Positions 7,327 to 17,700 of a DNA stretch of 47,347 nt are shown here, piece by piece; within the stretch, counting starts at the first letter, position 1; each line of letters starts with the position of its first letter. Origin of the DNA: Schleiferiaceae bacterium. Its GTDB lineage: Bacteria > Bacteroidota > Bacteroidia > Flavobacteriales > Schleiferiaceae. The notes under the pieces were generated by a model, which saw nothing but the letters and a program-made list of their open reading frames with translations, was not told where the DNA came from and did not search any database. Where the stretch lies: positions 1-47,347 of the forward strand of contig JAQWXR010000044.1 of assembly GCA_029254375.1 (NCBI GenBank). Direction: 5' to 3'. A program made the position numbers and the translations under genes.

Positions 7327-9057
7327 ATGAACATGGACCCACAGGCCAAGTTAAACGCTGAGAAGTGGCTTTCTAGTCAAATTTCTGAAGAAGATAAGGC
7401 CTCTATACGCCACTGGATTGCGGAAGACCCTGCAGCCCTAAATGAGGCGTTTTATACTGATTTAGAATTCGGTACCGGTGGCTTGCGAGGCATCATGCGC
7501 TTAGGATCCAACGGCATCAATAAATACACCTTAGGTCTCGCTACTCAAGGCTTGGCTAATGTGATAAATCGAGAAGTCAATGGGCTCAAAAAGGTTGCGA
7601 TTGCCTATGATTCCAGAAATCAAAGCGACAGTCTCGCACTCGAGGTAGCCCAGGTTTTGGCAGCAAATGGAATCCATGTGTTCCTGTTCCCTGCGCTGAG
7701 ACCTACCCCCCAGCTCAGCTTCAGTGTCCGTCACTATGGCTGCCACGCAGGCATCGTGTTGACCGCTTCGCATAACCCCAAAGAATATAACGGCTACAAA
7801 GTCTATTGGAAGGACGGCGGACAACTCGTTCCACCGCAAGACCAGGCCATTTTGAACGCTGTGCGCGCTGTAAACCTGGATGATATCCTTTGGACTGGCG
7901 GAGAAGACCGCATTCTCTATTTTGGAGAAGAAGCCGATAGGGAATACCTAGATAAGGTTGCTGACCTTTCAATGAATGCTTCGGGTAACGAGGATCTATC
8001 TGTGGTTTTTACCGCCTTGCATGGAACCTCCATTACGATGGTACCTCCTGCGATGGAGCGCTTTGGCTTCCGCAAGGTGCACGTGCTGGAGTCACAGGCG
8101 ACCCCTGATGGGAATTTCCCCACGGTCGCATCTCCAAACCCAGAGGAACCGGCTGCACTGGCTTTAGCCATCGAGAAAGCCCATGAAATTCAAGCGGACA
8201 TGGTCATTGGCTGTGACCCGGATACCGACCGCGTTGGCATTGCTGTGCGCGACGACCAAGGCGATCTACAATTGCTCAATGGAAATCAAGCAGCGGCCGT
8301 ATTGGTGGATTACGTGCTCTATCAACATGGCGAGCAGGGCAGCATGCCCAAAAATCCCTTTGTAGCTAGCACAGTGGTCACCAGCCCCTTACTGGAACGG
8401 GTCGCAGGCTACTACCACATTCCCACCTACCATACTCTGACTGGATTTAAATGGATCGCCGACCTGATCCGTCGCCTTGAAGGTCAAGAGAAGTTTTTGG
8501 TGGGTGGCGAAGAATCCTATGGTTACCTCGTTGGAGACTTTGTTCGCGATAAAGACGCTGTCTCCTCAGCCGTCATGTTGGCGGAGGCTGCCGCATGGAA
8601 TAAGGCGAAAGGTTCAAGTTTTTACGAGCACCTTTTGGAGCTATATGTCCGTCATGGCGTTCACCATGAATCTCTTCTGAGCATTACGAAACACGGCCGC
8701 GAAGGTGCGAAAGCCATTGCTAGCATCATGGACCGATTTCGCAGCCAAACACCCAGGAGTCTAGCAGGGATTGATGTTGAAGCGGTCATTGACTTTAAGA
8801 CCGGGAAGACAAGGTATTTGGCGGACGGCCGAGATGAGTATATTGATTTGCCTTCATCGAATGTCATTCAACTGCGCTTGGCCAATGGCGACCGTGTGAC
8901 CGCGCGTCCTAGCGGCACCGAACCCAAAATCAAGTACTATTTCTGCACCCTGGGGCCACATCTGAATCCTGAACAGCCGGCTCAGCACTATCGTGCGCTC
9001 CGCTCCGAGCTGGAAGCCCGCATCGCGGCCTACACCGAGGTCATTACCGCGCTTTAA
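7327..9057 (+). CDS. Phospho-sugar mutase (phosphoglucomutase/phosphomannomutase family)
   Basis: 576-residue alpha-D-phosphohexomutase of the PgcA-like long type, which interconverts hexose 1- and 6-phosphates. All four functional loops are visible: the phosphoserine loop TASHNP (Ser148), the metal loop DPDTDR (from residue 297), the sugar-binding loop GGEESYG (from about 393) and the phosphate-binding loop RPSGTEPK (from 527). The N-terminus carries the typical EFGTGGLRGIM. Length and order are normal, so the enzyme should be active; substrate preference (glucose or mannose) cannot be read from sequence. It lies 49 bases after ribH and may have its own promoter (CATCTTTG at 7314-7321, one base off the -7 consensus). 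The glycosyltransferase at 21903 would depend on such activated sugars. Confidence 0.93.
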   Translation: MNMDPQAKLNAEKWLSSQISEEDKASIRHWIAEDPAALNEAFYTDLEFGTGGLRGIMRLGSNGINKYTLGLATQGLANVINREVNGLKKVAIAYDSRNQSDSLALEVAQVLAANGIHVFLFPALRPTPQLSFSVRHYGCHAGIVLTASHNPKEYNGYKVYWKDGGQLVPPQDQAILNAVRAVNLDDILWTGGEDRILYFGEEADREYLDKVADLSMNASGNEDLSVVFTALHGTSITMVPPAMERFGFRKVHVLESQATPDGNFPTVASPNPEEPAALALAIEKAHEIQADMVIGCDPDTDRVGIAVRDDQGDLQLLNGNQAAAVLVDYVLYQHGEQGSMPKNPFVASTVVTSPLLERVAGYYHIPTYHTLTGFKWIADLIRRLEGQEKFLVGGEESYGYLVGDFVRDKDAVSSAVMLAEAAAWNKAKGSSFYEHLLELYVRHGVHHESLLSITKHGREGAKAIASIMDRFRSQTPRSLAGIDVEAVIDFKTGKTRYLADGRDEYIDLPSSNVIQLRLANGDRVTARPSGTEPKIKYYFCTLGPHLNPEQPAQHYRALRSELEARIAAYTEVITAL

Positions 9058-9096
9058 GGCGTTGCTTCGCGTCGCGTGTGGCATTACCTTGGAGGG

Positions 9097-10362
9097 ATGA
9101 AACGTTGGCTTTTCTTCCTTATGACGCTTACCAGCAATGCTTTTGCCCAATCCGGCGCGGATTCAGAAATCCTCTACAACGCGAACATCGTCTTCAGCGA
9201 ACAGCATACAATGCACTTCCAATTGGCGATGACCCCTGGTCTAGACGATTCGCAAGGGAGCTGTTTCATCATTAACGGCGAGGAACGACTTGCCTTGACT
9301 TACATGGGTATTGACAAAGTGGGTTTTTCACATTGGGCCTTCCCATTTCAAGCTGAATTGATGCTTCAACCGCCAGAAGACGGCCGATTAGAAGGGCTAT
9401 TCGTCAAGACGGAAACCGACGAACGCTTCCGATTCTCCGCCGAACCCGCCACTGTGTTAGAATGCGACGCGCTGATGACCCACAAGCGCTTTCCCGAAGA
9501 CCTCTTTGGCCAGAGCACTTTTGACAGTCCCCGCTATGCTTTAGCCGAGCATTACGACCTGCGCATGCGGGCCGGAAAAGACAACGAAGTCCATGCCGTG
9601 GGCGAATTCTACACCCATGCTTCGGGCGAAATCCGGGGAAGCGTCCTGACCCAGACGGGTGACTATCGCTACCTCGCCGGGAACCGTTATGGCAACCTAA
9701 TCTACTTGAGCACCTTTGACGGGGTGCACTGCTACACGTTCATCATGGAATTAGAGCGCAACGGCAGCCTGATTGGAACGCATTTCAGTGGCGTCGCTTA
9801 CCGTGAAGATTTCAGCGGGACACCCAACACGGAAGCCCGCTTAGAAAATCCCTACGCCATTACCACTGCCACCGAGGCGAGCTTGGACCTCACCCTACCC
9901 GACTATGCGTCTGGCGCTCCCGTTCATATTCAAACGGGACAAGGCAATGTCACACTCATCCAAGTTATGGGCTCATGGTGTCCCAATTGCTTAGACGAAT
10001 CCGCCTTTTTCAAGAAACTGTCGGAATCGCACGACGGTTTGGATATCTACGCCTTGGCCTTTGAGCGGTCAGACGACCGCCAGACGGCTAAGCCCGCCAT
10101 TGAGCGCGTGGCAAATTACCTACAGCTGCCCTATCCTATCCTTTTTGCGGGCCGTGCCGAACGTGGAGCCGTCGAAAAAGTCCTCCCCATTGAGAACTTC
10201 ATCTCCTACCCCACGTACTTACTGTACGACCGTCAGGGTCTCCTGGTGGAGGTACACGCAGGATTTTCGGGTCCGGCCACGAGCGGTTGGAACGCCTATT
10301 CAGAGGGGATGTTCGAGACCCTGAAACAACTTTTGGAGCCACAGCCAAATGGCATCGACTAA
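9097..10362 (+). CDS. Exported thioredoxin-fold (TlpA/redoxin-like) protein
   Basis: 421-residue secreted or periplasmic protein with a signal peptide (MKRWLFFLMTLTSNAFAQ). Residues about 25-275 form a beta-rich region I do not recognise. Residues about 275-415 are a TlpA/AhpC-type thioredoxin fold with the redox motif WCPNC (Cys295 and Cys298) in QVMGSWCPNC. Such proteins usually act as periplasmic disulfide reductants for cytochrome maturation or envelope repair. The start at 9097 is preceded by GGAGGG, an unusually strong Shine-Dalgarno-like sequence for this phylum. It starts 39 bases after the mutase gene and overlaps the YkgJ-type gene by 14 bases, which points to cotranslation of the last two. 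Confidence 0.85.
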   Translation: MKRWLFFLMTLTSNAFAQSGADSEILYNANIVFSEQHTMHFQLAMTPGLDDSQGSCFIINGEERLALTYMGIDKVGFSHWAFPFQAELMLQPPEDGRLEGLFVKTETDERFRFSAEPATVLECDALMTHKRFPEDLFGQSTFDSPRYALAEHYDLRMRAGKDNEVHAVGEFYTHASGEIRGSVLTQTGDYRYLAGNRYGNLIYLSTFDGVHCYTFIMELERNGSLIGTHFSGVAYREDFSGTPNTEARLENPYAITTATEASLDLTLPDYASGAPVHIQTGQGNVTLIQVMGSWCPNCLDESAFFKKLSESHDGLDIYALAFERSDDRQTAKPAIERVANYLQLPYPILFAGRAERGAVEKVLPIENFISYPTYLLYDRQGLLVEVHAGFSGPATSGWNAYSEGMFETLKQLLEPQPNGID

Positions 10363-10849
10363 ACTCTTCAAGCAGCTCAAAGCAAAGCCCCCGCGGGATT
10401 TGGATGCGGTCGTACATGTCCTCCACGACCAGGCCTTTCAGAAAATCAATTGCCTCGACTGCGCCAACTGCTGCAAGACGACGGGACCGCTGTGGACCGA
10501 CCGCGATCGCGAACGGGTGGCGAAGCATTTGGGCATGAAAACCGCGACTTTTGAGGCGCAGTACCTCCGGGTCGATGAAGACCGAGACTGGGTGCTACAG
10601 ACGCTCCCTTGCCCCTTCTTGGGTGACGATAATTACTGTGGCATTTATGACGTTCGGCCCAAAGCCTGCCGGGAGTATCCCCATACGGACAGGGTGAAGC
10701 AGCACCAAATTTTGGGTTTGATGGAAAAGAATGCCACCATATGCCCCGCAGTGGAGCACATCGTCCAGAAAATGGAAGCCCTCTACCTTACAGCTGGGCC
10801 CTCTGGGGAGTCAGGAAAGCGATCAAAACGACCGCGACACAACCGATAA
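10349..10849 (+). CDS. YkgJ-family cysteine-cluster protein
   Basis: 166-residue cytosolic protein of the YkgJ/CxxCxxCC family, thought to bind zinc or iron through a cysteine cluster. Visible ligands are CLDCANCC (Cys35, Cys38, Cys41, Cys42) and the later Cys88, Cys97 and Cys107, the last in RPKACREYPH, which is characteristic. No enzyme activity is established for the family. The gene overlaps the end of the redoxin gene by 14 bases. Its last 62 bases overlap the 3' end of the symporter gene on the other strand, so the arginine-rich tail (GKRSKRPRHNR) is encoded opposite symporter codons. That tail may not be functional. Confidence 0.85.
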   Translation: MASTKLFKQLKAKPPRDLDAVVHVLHDQAFQKINCLDCANCCKTTGPLWTDRDRERVAKHLGMKTATFEAQYLRVDEDRDWVLQTLPCPFLGDDNYCGIYDVRPKACREYPHTDRVKQHQILGLMEKNATICPAVEHIVQKMEALYLTAGPSGESGKRSKRPRHNR

Positions 10850-12452
10850 GGTTATACCAGAGGTAGCCCAAATCCAAGTATCCCATCAAATTGGCCAGAT
10901 GAAGTATACCCACACTGAGCTGCGCAAATATTCCTCCATAAAACACCTTGTTTTCTGGCAGTTTAGGGAAAAGCCAAGCGCATACAAATAGTCCTAGGAT
11001 AGGCCCATAAAAAAGTGACCCGATCATATTAACCAACTGGATCAGATTTTCCGCCAAGCTTGCACTCAACGCCACCCCCAAAGCGGCTAGGCCCCAGAAT
11101 CCCGTGAGCATGCGCGATAGCAACAAAGAAGGCTGGTCCGACCAAGCAAATACGGGACCGAAGTCAATGACTGTGGTAGCCGACAGGGCATTCAGTTCGG
11201 CACTCGCGCTAGACATAGCACCCGCAAGGATGACCGCCAGAAGCAGCCCCAACATGCCGGCAGGTAGGCCTTGGAGCGCCCAGCCAAGGAATATGTAGTC
11301 GGTGTCTTTGGTTTCCAATTTTGGATAATTCGCTTGCACTTCTCCCGTAGCGGCCGCCTTCAATGATTTTCGTTCGATTTCGAGCGACTGAAGGGCTGAT
11401 GCGTTATCGGCTCCGCGCACAAAGGCCGTGGCCGCCTCGCGTCGTTCAGCCTGAAGGGCTTTCCATTGCTGATCCACAGCTTGATGTTCGGGATTTTCGT
11501 TCCAGACTTTCGCCACGGCGGGATTATGCCATAGCGGCTCCTCCGTAAAATGCATGGTGGTGAAAAGAAGAAGTCCCAATCCCAAAATAAAGAGCTGCAT
11601 GGGAATTTTAATCAGGGCCGTAAAGGTCATTCCAGTCCGAATCTCCCGAAGGCTCTTACCGCCTAAATAGCGACCCACTTGACTTTGGTCCGTTCCGAAA
11701 TAGGACATAGCCAAAAAGAAACCCCCGGCTAATCCAGACCAAACGGTATAGCGATTGGCGGGATCCAGAGACCAGTCGAAGATTTGCGTTCGGTCGTATA
11801 CCGCCATGAGGTCCCAAGATTCGGCCAGACCCATACCGCTAGGAAGGGAATCCAATAGGAAGTACGCTGCGGCAAAAAGTCCGCCGAAAATGACGGTCAT
11901 TTGGGCCGATTGCGTCACGCCAACCGCCTTATAGCCCCCAAAAACCGTGTAGAGGACCACGACCGCACCGGTGAGTAAGATGGTCGTATTTAAATCCCAA
12001 CCGAGCACTGCAGACAGCACAATCCCAGGAGCATACAGGGTAATTCCGGCCGCCAAGCTTCGGGAAAGCAAGAAAAGCGAGGCCGCAAGTAAACGGACAC
12101 GGGAACCGAAGATTCGGTCCAAGTAGCCATAGGCCGTAGAGACGCCTGCGGCCATGTAGCGCGGGACAATCCAAACCCCAATAACCAACAAGGCAATAGG
12201 CATCCCAAAGTAGAACTGCGCAAAGCCCAAGCCGTCCGCGAAGCCCTGCCCCGGGGTAGAAATAAACGTAATCGCAGAGGCTTGTGTAGCGATGATCCCC
12301 AGTCCAATGGTGGTCCAATGGCTTTCGTGCTTGCCGGTAAGGAATTCGAAGCCAGTGGATTTTTGACGTGTTTTCCACATGCCGTAAATGGCAATCACCC
12401 CGAGGGTTCCCGCCAAAGCTAACCAGTCGTAGGTCGCTAACTCATTTCCCAT
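10788..12452 (-). CDS. Sodium:solute symporter (SSS family) with a charged loop
   Basis: 554-residue inner-membrane sodium-coupled transporter with the LeuT fold of the SSS family. About 13 hydrophobic helices are visible. Family landmarks are IATQASAITFISTPGQGF (helix 1 region) and MSYFGTDQSQVGRYLGGKSL, then AGAMSSASAELNALSATT, which contains the sodium-site serines. Residues about 302-387 form a long, strongly charged, probably helical loop (KVWNENPEH...QQWKALQAERREAATAF) between two membrane segments; the second symporter at 19786 lacks it. The gene start overlaps the end of the PIG-L gene by 11 bases, so it is likely translated with that deacetylase and may import its product. The substrate is unknown. 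The 3' end overlaps the YkgJ-type gene in antisense. Confidence 0.9.
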   Translation of the reverse strand: MGNELATYDWLALAGTLGVIAIYGMWKTRQKSTGFEFLTGKHESHWTTIGLGIIATQASAITFISTPGQGFADGLGFAQFYFGMPIALLVIGVWIVPRYMAAGVSTAYGYLDRIFGSRVRLLAASLFLLSRSLAAGITLYAPGIVLSAVLGWDLNTTILLTGAVVVLYTVFGGYKAVGVTQSAQMTVIFGGLFAAAYFLLDSLPSGMGLAESWDLMAVYDRTQIFDWSLDPANRYTVWSGLAGGFFLAMSYFGTDQSQVGRYLGGKSLREIRTGMTFTALIKIPMQLFILGLGLLLFTTMHFTEEPLWHNPAVAKVWNENPEHQAVDQQWKALQAERREAATAFVRGADNASALQSLEIERKSLKAAATGEVQANYPKLETKDTDYIFLGWALQGLPAGMLGLLLAVILAGAMSSASAELNALSATTVIDFGPVFAWSDQPSLLLSRMLTGFWGLAALGVALSASLAENLIQLVNMIGSLFYGPILGLFVCAWLFPKLPENKVFYGGIFAQLSVGILHLANLMGYLDLGYLWYNLIGCVAVVLIAFLTPQRAQL

Positions 12453-14712
12453 GGGCGGCGGTTTGAAAGGCTACGAGGTTGGCCAAAATGCGGTATGCAC
12501 CCGGCACGCCGGCGCGCCATTCGCGGAAAAGGGACAAGCCGCAGTAAGTCACTTGACCTTGGCCCGAAGGGGCTGTGATCCATACCCCTTGGTTCAGCTT
12601 TTCGCTGGGATCAGCCCATTCGATCAGCGGAACAAAGGCCGCATCCCATTCACTCGCAAAATACAGTCCGCGCTCCTGCACCCAGCCGTCAAAGTCCACT
12701 TGTGACAGCGCATTGGGGTAGGTCATCATGGGGTGGGTAGGCGCGAGAAAGGCCGGTGTGGTTTTTTCCACGGTCACACGGTCTCGTCCCAATTTAAAGG
12801 GCACAGGGCCCATGTGATCAGTTACTTGGTCGCGTGTAGCTGTGTTGTATTGAATGATAAGGTGGCCGCCGTTGCGTATCCATTCTTCGAGCACCGGCTG
12901 TGCCGATGCCAGCCCTTGATTTACATTGAAGGCCCGAATGCCCAATACCACCGACGTGACTCCTTTAAGATCTTCCGCGGTCAAAGTGGAAGCCTTGAGG
13001 CGTTTTACCACCCCCCCTAGCTGTGCCAAGGCTTCCGGAGCATCGTCGCCCGCCCCGTCAATGTAGCCAACGATCAGTTCTTTAGGAAGCAGAATCGGCA
13101 CGGTGACCATGGGCAAGGTGCCACTCACCCACACTTCTTGATGCGGTATGTGGTCGTAACGAATAGGAATCGCCGTCATCAGGGGCACTTCATCCCCCCG
13201 AATATAAGCGGTCATGCTGCCGCGGCTTGGCTGGCTCTCTTTACTCCCGGCCTTAGCACTGACACTCTGCCGAACTTCCACTGAACTGTGGACGACTGAC
13301 TGCCCTGCGGGAAAGTGCAGAGCAACATCCCCGTCCAAAAGAATACCTACTCCTTGGAGTTGAAGATCCACCACCTCATCGATGAGTCGGCCATAGCGAT
13401 GAACGCTGAAATTAAGGGCCGTAGGCGCTACGTCGGAGACCACCAGGCAAGGAACATCGTAGCTTATCGAGTACCGCGGTGTCAACTGAACCGGGCGTCT
13501 GAGTTCTCCTTTGATTCGGTCGGAGGTTACATATTCTGGGCTCAAAGGAATCGTCTCCTTCCAGATTCCATCTGGGCTGCTGAGATGCAGAACCATTCCT
13601 CCTATATTTCCAGATGCAAGGAGCCGGGTCTTGAACGAATAACTACTCATGGCTCCAACAAGGGTATCCACAGCGGTCAGCCGGCTATCATGGCCATCTA
13701 GAAATCTAGCGTCAAACCGAGCACGTACAGGCTCCGTAAATTCGTTGACCAGGGTCACCGTCGTGTTCAAGGAATCTACGAGATAGGGTGAATCGGTCGT
13801 CCATTCCGCATACAGGCCAGGAAATTCCATGGGGACTACCTCTCCTGAATACGTTGGCGGAGTCCAGTCAATGGGCTCGCCTTTGAGTAATTGGAGGTAT
13901 TCCGTGCGTTCCCCGCGGTCCGTAATACCTGCAAACCCTTGGGACTTGTGCATACCACGCGCCAGCGTGCCTATTTCTAAGGAGGACTGGCCCAACTCGG
14001 GAATAAAGCCCCCGATCTTCAAAACTGTTAGGGAATCGCTAGACACTGCGTTTTCGAGGTCTTTCGCCCACCATGAGGAGGTGTTCCAATACAAGGCCTT
14101 GGGGGCGTATCCGCCGCGACGCCCCATGGATTGGAGACGTTCAAAGGCGCGGATGGCGAGGACAGCGGAGGCCGTGTGGTGTCCGTGGCCAGCGCGTGCG
14201 TCCGGCGGGAAACGGGTCACGATAACGTCCGGTTTGAATTCCTTTACCACAGCCTCAATCCGAGCAAGAACTTCGCTTTCGTTCCATTTCTCGAGGGTCT
14301 CGTCGACAGTCTTGGAATACCCAAAGTCCGCCGCACCGCCAAAAAACTGTGTGGCTCCGTCCAGGCGTCGAGCGGCATAGAGCTCCTCACGGCGAATGAC
14401 ACCTAAGGCATCTCCCAGCTCGGGACCGAGAATATTTTGACCGCCTTCGCCCTGCGTCAAACTCAAGTATGCTACCTCATACCCATTGAATTGTGACCAA
14501 TGCGAAATGAGGCGGGTATTCTCATCATCAGGGTGTGCAGCGAGGTAAAGGATACGCATCGACGCGGGGCGCTGGTCCAGATGAAACTGTCCCTCACTCG
14601 GGCTATGAAAATTCGGGCGCGTTTGCCCCAGAAGTCCAAGAGAAAATGTTAGTAGTAAACAGATACTCAGTTGAGTTGTTATATCTTCAAGCCTTCCTTT
14701 TAAATGGATCAT
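12442..14712 (-). CDS. Large exported PIG-L (LmbE-type) deacetylase
   Basis: 756-residue protein. A hydrophobic stretch at about residues 15-30 (LSICLLLTFSLGLLGQ) reads as a signal peptide with a rather long N-region. Residues about 50-260 are a PIG-L metal-dependent N-acetyl-sugar deacetylase with AHPDDE (59-64) and AGHGHHTAS (174-182), whose His and Asp residues bind zinc. The middle is beta-rich. Residues about 540-750 resemble a Rossmann or class-I-amidotransferase-like fold (VVLGIRAFN, GGHLIIQYNT, GQGQVTYCGLSLFREW). It overlaps the downstream symporter by 11 bases. The pair suggests extracytoplasmic deacetylation of an amino-sugar compound followed by uptake; the substrate is not known. 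The ATG at 14712 lies only 16 bases from the divergent protease start. Confidence 0.86.
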   Translation of the reverse strand: MIHLKGRLEDITTQLSICLLLTFSLGLLGQTRPNFHSPSEGQFHLDQRPASMRILYLAAHPDDENTRLISHWSQFNGYEVAYLSLTQGEGGQNILGPELGDALGVIRREELYAARRLDGATQFFGGAADFGYSKTVDETLEKWNESEVLARIEAVVKEFKPDVIVTRFPPDARAGHGHHTASAVLAIRAFERLQSMGRRGGYAPKALYWNTSSWWAKDLENAVSSDSLTVLKIGGFIPELGQSSLEIGTLARGMHKSQGFAGITDRGERTEYLQLLKGEPIDWTPPTYSGEVVPMEFPGLYAEWTTDSPYLVDSLNTTVTLVNEFTEPVRARFDARFLDGHDSRLTAVDTLVGAMSSYSFKTRLLASGNIGGMVLHLSSPDGIWKETIPLSPEYVTSDRIKGELRRPVQLTPRYSISYDVPCLVVSDVAPTALNFSVHRYGRLIDEVVDLQLQGVGILLDGDVALHFPAGQSVVHSSVEVRQSVSAKAGSKESQPSRGSMTAYIRGDEVPLMTAIPIRYDHIPHQEVWVSGTLPMVTVPILLPKELIVGYIDGAGDDAPEALAQLGGVVKRLKASTLTAEDLKGVTSVVLGIRAFNVNQGLASAQPVLEEWIRNGGHLIIQYNTATRDQVTDHMGPVPFKLGRDRVTVEKTTPAFLAPTHPMMTYPNALSQVDFDGWVQERGLYFASEWDAAFVPLIEWADPSEKLNQGVWITAPSGQGQVTYCGLSLFREWRAGVPGAYRILANLVAFQTAAHGK

Positions 14713-14728
14713 TTTTAACTTCTTTCTA

Positions 14729-17700
14729 GTGAGAAACTTATACGCTTCATTCTTTGCATTTTGCCTTCTTGGAACTGCTGCTTTGGCTCAGCAAATCCCA
14801 TCGCAATCTCGTGTGAAATTCCAATCAGGCACCTATGCTTTGCCGGAGCTGACCGAAGATACATACCAACAGCGTACCGCCGGGGAAAGCGGCTCAGACC
14901 ATGTGCTTCGCGTCATGGGCGTTTCGCAAATTTGGACCGAAAGCCAGCGCAGTACTTTGGAGCAGGCTGGCCTGGAGATCCTCGGTTACTTGCCTCACAA
15001 CAGCTATTTGGCCTATGTCAACTTAAATGATGCCCACTTGAAGGGCCTTTTGGAAGCCAATGGATTGGCCTTTATCTCGCCTTTACTACCCGAAATGAAG
15101 CTCAGCACCCAACTTCACTCTGGCAATGTGCCCGATTACGTCTGGATCGGCAGCCAATGGGAGGTCTATGTGGAATCCTACCCCGCCTCCAGCCAGGCCT
15201 CCGTTCAAACACATCTTGCCCGTGTGGGGGACATTATCGAGGCAAGCCCCAGTGGTTTTCGCGTCCAAGTAGCTCCGGATCAGCTGCGCACATTAGCAAG
15301 CCACCCCAACATCACCTTGGTTCAACAGAAAGAAGCACCAGCGGAGCCCGAAAACCGCATCGGCACTAAAAACCACCGCTCCAATGCCCTACGGGTTCCC
15401 TATGTGGGTGGACGTGCCTATGATGGCACTGGAGTGGTAGTGGGACACGGAGACGATGGAGACATTCAAGTGCACATCGACTTCCAAGGTCGTGTTCTTG
15501 CCAATAAATCCAGCCCATCCTACGGCGCACATGGTGACCACGTGGCAGGAACCATCTTTGGCGCCGGAAATTTGGACCCTGATGGAGAAGGTCAAGCACC
15601 TGGAGCCCAACTGGTATACTATGATTATCCCGACAACTTGGACGATGTCGATTCGGATTACTCCAATTACGATGTACGAATCACCGCCTCCTCCTATTCA
15701 AACGGTTGCAACGCGGGCTACACGGCCTTTACACGTCAAATGGACGAGGATGCTATTCAGCATTACTCCCTTTTACACGTTTTTTCGGCCGGCAACAACG
15801 GCACTGCGAACTGCAACTACGGTGCAGGTAGCGGCTGGGGCAACATCACCGGTGGCCACAAGCAGGGCAAGAATGTGATCGCCACCGCGAACGTCACTGG
15901 CTCGGACCTCATCGCAGGCTCCTCTAGCCGCGGTCCTGCGCACGATGGTCGCATTAAACCCGATATCGCGGCGTTGGGTACGGATGTCTATTCCTGCCTG
16001 TCTCCCAACGACTACCGGACAATTACGGGAACCTCTATGGCCTGCCCGGGCATCGCGGGTGTTTTGGCGCAGCTCTATGACGCGTACAAACAGCATAATG
16101 CGGGCAACGAACCTGCAGGAGGCCTAATGAAAGCCTTGTTGACCAATAACGCAGACGACTTAGGGAACCCCGGCCCCGACTTCAAATACGGCTATGGCCG
16201 CGCCAACGGTCTGCGCGCCGCTAAGGCGATTGAAAACGGATGGTTTCTCGCAGATACGCTCTCCCAAAACCAAACAGACAGCCTATCCATCATTGTACCA
16301 GCCGGCTTGGGCGAGCTACGTGTGATGGTCCACTGGACCGATCCCCAAGCCTTGGTTAACGCGGGTACCGCTTTGGTCAATAATTTAAATGCGACCCTCA
16401 ACCTGGATGCCCAGTCCTGGAATCCATGGGTGCTAAATCCCACAGCCAATGCCACCGCCCTAAATGCTAATGCCGTTCGCGCCGTGGATAGCTTGAACAA
16501 TAGCGAGCAGTTCACCTTAAATAATCCTTCTGGTGGCACCTACAAGGTCATTGTAAACGGGGCTTCCGTGCCCTCAGGCCCTCAAAGCTATTGGGTCACC
16601 TGGACCTTTGTGGAGCAGGACATCGAAGTCACGTACCCCGTGGGTGGCGAGATCTTACTTGCGGGTACAACCATCCCTGTTCGTTGGGATGCGCCCGAAG
16701 GCACGGGCACTTTCAGCCTAGAATACTCGAACAACGGTGGAGCATGGACTCTCTTCTCAACCGCCAATGCCAATGCACGTCAGGCAAACTTTGCTGTGCC
16801 ATCAGGCGCCGGAGACAGCTTACTTATTCGCATCAGCCGAGGTAGCCAATCCGACTCCGTAGATTTCCGCCTTGGTTATGTAGGGGTTCCCAGCAATTTG
16901 AATACGAATTGGTCCTGTCCTGACTCCTTCCGCGTGAGTTGGAACATGGTGCCAAATGCGAGCGGCTATGTGGTCTATCTCCTAGGTTCCGAGTATATGG
17001 ACCCTATTGACACCGTGACCACCCCCTGGCATGTATTCCAAAACATCAATCCTTCTTCTACCCAGTGGTGGAGCGTTTCGGCCATTACGACTGGCCAACG
17101 GGCGGGCAAGCGCGCATACGCTATCGAGAAAGTCCCTGGACTGGCTGGCTGCGTGATGAGCCAAGATGCCATCCTTCAAACCGTGCTGAGCCCATCCGGA
17201 CAGATACCAAACTGTCAAAACAGTAGCGCGCTTCCGGTGAATATTCAAATCACCAATGGAGGGGTTGACACCCTATTCTCTGTGCCAGTCGCCTTCCAAC
17301 TTGGCAGTGGCTCCATAGAACGCGACACCTTGATAGCGGTTATTCCATCGACTCAAACCTTGCCATTTAGCTTCGCTGCGACGGTCAATGCACCGAGCCT
17401 TGGCAGCTATGGTCTTAAGGTTTGGACCGAGTTCCCCAATGACCAGAACAAATACAACGACACCTTGATTAGCAGCTTCCAAGTGGTTAACTCGGATTCG
17501 ACCTACTTGCTGCCTTACGTTCAAAACTTTGACAGCTTCAACAATTGTGGAACCACAACAAACTGCGGTGCCACTGTATGTGCCTTAGGCGATGACATGT
17601 CAAATGCCAGCAATGGCGTAGATGATGACCACGATTGGCGAACCAATGCCAATAGCACTCCTTCTGCGGGCACAGGCCCAGCAGGCGGTCATACCTCCGG

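Noticed and set aside
9061-9096. GTG start at 9076 for the redoxin protein
   Set aside because: It would add seven residues before a well-formed signal peptide. The ATG at 9097 has a GGAGGG directly upstream.
13829-14380. 183-codon open frame on the plus strand within the PIG-L gene
   Set aside because: Antisense to the zinc-binding PIG-L core. The translated sequence is serine/arginine-rich without recognisable domains.
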